Virus record (IMG/VR): IMGVR_UViG_3300007735_000728
Location: 1-41,020 of that record
DNA from: a virus
Length of the DNA stretch: 41,020 bases
Reading direction: 5' to 3' (one strand)
This document shows, in pieces, positions 38,515-41,020 of this stretch. Under the pieces are notes generated by a model. The model was not told where the DNA came from. It ran no database searches and worked only from the letters and a program-made list of their open reading frames with translations. A program made the translations under genes and the position numbers. The stretch's first letter is position 1; each line of letters starts with the position of its first letter.

Positions 38515-39075
38515 TTAGCCTCCGAAGATTTGTTTGAGTAAGTCATACAACTCACGGGCTTGCATGACGGAGAGTTTATTCACAAGGTCATGCGGGTCGA
38601 AGTCATTTAATAGTATCAGCGCTGCCCTACGAACGGCTTGCTCTTGTGGGGCAATAGCGGCAAGGCCAGCATCTTGCATAGTCTTCTCGCGCTTAGTTAT
38701 CTTAATCACCTTGCGTGTGGGGAGTGTAGTTGTCTTGAAGTGTTTGGCTGCTTTGAGTGGTTGATACTCGCTACCTATGGCCACCAAGCGCTTCGTGTAG
38801 CCATCCTTTAACACTTGCCCTTGCTTGGATAACTGAGCGCAGATGGATGTGACTGAACCTTCCTTGAAGCCTTTCTTTTCTAAGGCTTTTGCCACTTCTG
38901 CTGTGGTTTTGTTGGGGTTGGCCTTGATGTAGTTAAAGGTCTCGCGTGAGACATTGTTTGTGGTGGTGAATAAGTGTTTAGCCATTGGCTTCTCCTGTTG
39001 TTTGCTGATTTGTTTTTTCTCGTCTTGTTCCCATTGCGAGAGAACATTTGTTAGCGCAGTTTTTATATCTGGCAT
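38515..39075 (-). CDS. Winged-helix-like DNA-binding protein with two candidate starts
   Basis: 186 aa from ATG 39075 (SD AAAGGAG) or 156 aa from in-frame ATG 38985 (SD AGGAG, six bases upstream). Residues ~45-95 resemble a winged helix: TFNYIKANPNKTTAEVAKAL, then EKKGFKEGSVTSICAQLSKQ and a wing GQVLKDGYTKRLVAIG. A basic linker (KVIKITKREK) leads to a C-terminal helical part (LVNKLSVMQARELYDLLKQI) that may dimerise. Likely a transcription regulator of the early genes, but the target is unknown. It is the first gene after a strong sigma70-like promoter (39097-39125). Confidence 0.65.
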   Translation of the reverse strand: MPDIKTALTNVLSQWEQDEKKQISKQQEKPMAKHLFTTTNNVSRETFNYIKANPNKTTAEVAKALEKKGFKEGSVTSICAQLSKQGQVLKDGYTKRLVAIGSEYQPLKAAKHFKTTTLPTRKVIKITKREKTMQDAGLAAIAPQEQAVRRAALILLNDFDPHDLVNKLSVMQARELYDLLKQIFGG

Positions 39076-39096
39076 TTGCTTTCTCCTTTGTGTCTA

Positions 39097-39125
39097 AGCA
39101 TATCTCGATTCTCACTTTCTGTCAA
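39097..39125 (-). promoter_or_regulatory. Strong sigma70-like promoter before the winged-helix gene
   Basis: Read on the - strand: perfect -35 TTGACA (39125-39120), 17-base spacer, -10 TATGCT (39102-39097). ATG 39075 follows after 22 bases with SD AAAGGAG. It is the best promoter match I see in the window. Confidence 0.7.
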
Positions 39126-39135
39126 ACGATTGACA
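39120..39135. promoter_or_regulatory. Operator-like 16-bp dyad, copy 2
   Basis: TGTCAAACGATTGACA; 7 of 8 half-site positions are symmetric. It covers the -35 box of the promoter at 39097-39125, where a bound protein would block polymerase. Related to the dyad at 29406-29421. Confidence 0.45.
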
Positions 39136-39137
39136 AG

Positions 39138-39443
39138 TTAGTGGCTACTCTCCTCGACAGCATCTTCAATCATGTGTGTGGCAATTTCATACCAATTCAC
39201 ATCAGATATAAACGAAAGCGCGTAGTCCACGGCAATGTTGCCATTGCCCCCACCCGCACCATAGATGTAGTTCTCCACATAATCTTTGAGTGCAAGGCTT
39301 AACTCATACGGGTCTATGAGTTCGGGTTCATCAGACGCACCTTGGTCAAACGGGAAGTCCGACAAGGGATACCCATCAAATATCTCCAAGTTCACACGCC
39401 ATGTGGCGTAGTTAGTCCATCCGTTATATGTTTTGTCTGTCAT
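39138..39443 (-). CDS. Phage protein with NGWTNYATW motif
   Basis: 101 aa. Starts MTDKTYNGWTNYATWRVNLE, the 'GWTNYATWxV' opening known from many phage and plasmid early proteins of unknown function, some of them antirestriction-like in context. The remainder is acidic (SDEPELIDPYELSLALKDYV), followed by a helical end (VNWYEIATHMIEDAVEE). Strongly acidic, as DNA-mimic proteins are, but no such call can be made from this alone. SD GGAG, coupled by ATGA to the upstream gene. Confidence 0.7.
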   Translation of the reverse strand: MTDKTYNGWTNYATWRVNLEIFDGYPLSDFPFDQGASDEPELIDPYELSLALKDYVENYIYGAGGGNGNIAVDYALSFISDVNWYEIATHMIEDAVEESSH

Positions 39444-39688
39444 GCTAGTTCTCCAAAATCTAAATCAACACTTACAAAATACAACGAGCGTCCGTCTTTT
39501 AACTCGACATAGCAAAACGGATGGTCGTCAGGATGCGCAGGGTCGTCCCCGTAGGTAGCCCCGTCTAGTTCTTCTGCTGTGATGTAGACCACATCCACCA
39601 TGGTGTCGTAGTCTGTGAAAGTCCTTGAGGCTGGCACAGCCAGCCCCTCGAGCGCGAGGTCATCGCGCATTCGTATGGATTCATTCAT
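39440..39688 (-). CDS. Unrecognised acidic small protein
   Basis: 82 aa with AGGAG before ATG. Very acidic beta-rich sequence (MVDVVYITAEELDGATYGDD, HPFCYVELKDGRSLYFVSVD). No family recognised. Overlaps the next gene by 4 bases and the previous by 8 bases. Confidence 0.55.
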   Translation of the reverse strand: MNESIRMRDDLALEGLAVPASRTFTDYDTMVDVVYITAEELDGATYGDDPAHPDDHPFCYVELKDGRSLYFVSVDLDFGELA

Positions 39689-39866
39689 ATTCTTTCTCCT
39701 TGATTAAATTTATTGTGGGTCTGTCTTTAAGACCCCCCTCAAACACATCGTCTATGTTTTCATAGACAACGACACACTCTGGCGTGATGCCTATTACGCG
39801 CCCATCCTCTAGGTGTATCACATAGAAGTCAGGATACTCTTGTTCTATCTTGCTTATGAAACTCAT
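39681..39866 (-). CDS. Unrecognised small protein
   Basis: 61 aa, SD GGAG before ATG. Beta-strand pattern (DFYVIHLEDGRVIGITPECV, VVYENIDDVFEGGLKD). Coupled on both sides. No family recognised. Confidence 0.55.
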   Translation of the reverse strand: MSFISKIEQEYPDFYVIHLEDGRVIGITPECVVVYENIDDVFEGGLKDRPTINLIKEKEYE

Positions 39867-40120
39867 GCTGTTACTCCTATAAAAATATCTGCGTTATAAA
39901 TTGTTTTCTCTGGTGAATACTGGAACAAATAATCATCCTCGTTCTTCTTGGTCATGTCATACACAGAGACACTCACATGGGTAGGGTCGCCTCCCCAGTC
40001 AAAGAAGTTAATGTCAAAGTCATCTGTGCCGAACCACCAGTCCCCGTCTCGCAATATCTCCTCTCTGTTAAGTTTAAAAAGTAAGTCGCACACACGCGAC
40101 AAGCGTTCGTCTTTAGTCAT
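39863..40120 (-). CDS. Unrecognised acidic small protein
   Basis: 85 aa, CAGGAG before ATG with ATGA overlap. Helix (KDERLSRVCDLLFKLNREEI) then an acidic, Trp/Phe-rich part (DGDWWFGTDDFDINFFDWGG). One of four acidic small early proteins in a row (39138-40120). No family recognised. Confidence 0.55.
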   Translation of the reverse strand: MTKDERLSRVCDLLFKLNREEILRDGDWWFGTDDFDINFFDWGGDPTHVSVSVYDMTKKNEDDYLFQYSPEKTIYNADIFIGVTA

Positions 40121-40842
40121 TTGCTTTCTCCTGTTACATAGTCATGAAAAATAGTGCCCTTTGCAGAGTCACCGCGTCTATGAGGTTTAACCCAATACCT
40201 CTTACCTTTCTTACTAACTGCCCAATGACCGCGCACATCATGTAGGCGTGGGCTTGCGTGTTTACCTCCTTTCAATGGGTTACGCATTGCTGATGGTTTT
40301 ATCTCTATCGTGCGCCACTCATACAGTGGTTTCTTCCCCTTTCGTATGCGCTTGTCGTTGACTGCCTTGTCTGCCACGCATTTGTATCCTTGCACCATGC
40401 GCCTTTTCTTGGATGTGTAGAACATCAACGCCTCAAGCACAGAGATACGACTCGCAATAATCTTCCCGAAATCTTTTGCATTGCCATACCTGTCTGGATA
40501 CTTTCTTGCAGACTCCGCCCATATAGGGTGATACACAAACCCAGTCTCAGGTGTCCATGTGCCTACATGTTCTTTGTCTGACCCCCACATCTCGACCAGC
40601 ACCCCCTCGTCACGCGTTGTGATTGTCAGAACTGTCTCTTCTTCTTTACGCACCACAAGCACAATGCTAGGAAAGGGGAAGTGCAGTTGCTCTAGGTGCA
40701 TTTGGGTATGCAACACACCCGCTTCTGCTAGTAAAGTATGTGCGTTGAAGTCTTCGGGTAGCACCGACATGTCCATCCATGTGTATTGGGCGGGGTCAAA
40801 CCCCACCCCCCTACTTATATACATAGCGATTAAAGGGGTCAT
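40117..40842 (-). CDS. Unrecognised 241-aa early protein with basic C-terminus
   Basis: Start ATG 40842 has SD AAAGGAG seven bases upstream; an in-frame start at 40899 lies across the terminator and has no SD. Residues 1-120 are an alpha/beta domain (LLAEAGVLHTQMHLEQLHFP, SIVLVVRKEEETVLTITTRD). The last ~55 residues are basic (NPLKGGKHASPRLHDVRGHW, KGKRYWVKPHRRGDSAKG, TIFHDYVTG). The 'P-R-H-RRGHW---KGKRxWV-P-RGD--KG---H-Y' tail is a block I associate with phage proteins of unknown function; it may bind nucleic acid. Confidence 0.65.
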   Translation of the reverse strand: MTPLIAMYISRGVGFDPAQYTWMDMSVLPEDFNAHTLLAEAGVLHTQMHLEQLHFPFPSIVLVVRKEEETVLTITTRDEGVLVEMWGSDKEHVGTWTPETGFVYHPIWAESARKYPDRYGNAKDFGKIIASRISVLEALMFYTSKKRRMVQGYKCVADKAVNDKRIRKGKKPLYEWRTIEIKPSAMRNPLKGGKHASPRLHDVRGHWAVSKKGKRYWVKPHRRGDSAKGTIFHDYVTGESK

Positions 40843-40860
40843 TTGCTTTCTCCTTTGGTT

Positions 40861-40891
40861 AAAAAAATAAACGGGGGTGAACCCACCCCCG
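40861..40891 (-). terminator. Rho-independent terminator
   Basis: On the - strand: 8-bp perfect stem CGGGGGTG / CACCCCCG around loop GGTT, followed by TTTATTTTTTT. It lies 17 bases after the stop of the partial gene and 18 bases before ATG 40842, so it ends the upstream transcript immediately before the next SD. Confidence 0.9.
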
Positions 40892-40907
40892 ATTGACACC
40901 CGTCAAG

Positions 40908-41020
40908 TTACAGCATGGCTGGCAACAGAGGTGTAGGTGCAGAAGTCTTGGCATACCACTCCATGTAGTAGCACATAACCTCCGCTACAACGGACGCAGA
41001 CTTGCCGTCACGCACGAAGT
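40908..41020 (-). CDS. C-terminal end of an unknown protein (5' end outside window)
   Basis: Open from the right edge to TAA at 40908: 37 residues starting FVRDGKSASVVAEVMCYYME and ending in LLPAML. Compact and helical. The piece is too short to name a family. It is followed directly by the terminator at 40861-40891, so it is the last gene of its transcript. Confidence 0.65.
   Translation of the reverse strand, partial: FVRDGKSASVVAEVMCYYMEWYAKTSAPTPLLPAML

Noticed and set aside
1-41020. Integrase, attachment sites, transposase, CRISPR array, tRNA
   Set aside because: Looked for by eye on both strands; no supporting reading frame, terminal repeat or repeat-spacer pattern was seen.

Overview
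The window is part of a tailed double-stranded DNA phage genome (or assembled phage contig). It is densely coded, almost every junction is an ATGA-type overlap or a gap of a few bases, and there are no cellular housekeeping genes. The structural set is that of a short-tailed podovirus: a P22-type portal, a P22 gp10-like tail hub, several tail fibres, three large ejection-type proteins, and no tape measure or sheath. The host cannot be read from the sequence. Shine-Dalgarno sites of AGGAG type and sigma70-like promoters point to a Gram-negative bacterium. An aquatic host is only my impression from the type of proteins.

Layout. The left 24.5 kb (1-24462) is read on the + strand and holds the late genes. 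In order these are the C-terminus of the portal; a fibre module (collagen-like fibre, second fibre, small fibre-associated protein, collar-type fibre) with a 2-oxoglutarate oxygenase at its end; a lysis module (a coiled-coil membrane protein, a small membrane protein, a 3TM-type holin and a GH24 lysozyme); then the tail hub, a C1q-like protein and four ejection-type proteins. The last two are a 644-aa protein with a GH108 muramidase domain and a giant 3309-aa polyvalent protein with a zincin-like HExxGH motif. Terminase, scaffold and capsid genes are not in the window.

The right 16.6 kb (24410-41020) is read on the - strand. From its upstream end at the right it holds about twenty small, mostly unrecognised, translationally coupled genes (several with single membrane segments), then a methyltransferase, a zinc-ribbon protein, DUF3310, a VRR-NUC nuclease, DNA polymerase A, a small HExxH metallopeptidase, a Cas4-like PD-(D/E)XK protein, an HNH-like protein, an SNF2-type helicase, an ssDNA-binding-like protein, a Cro-like HTH protein and a primase-helicase. 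This is a self-sufficient replication and recombination set. The two arms converge and overlap tail to tail at 24410-24462.

Regulation that can be seen: a strong rho-independent terminator lies at the head of the - strand cluster (40861-40891). Sigma70-like promoters lie before 39075 and 29385, and a similar 16-bp dyad (TGTC-AA-N4-TGACA type) lies at both. A 169-nt gap at 34933-35101 is full of nested inverted repeats. I see no tRNA, CRISPR array, insertion sequence, integrase or attachment site.
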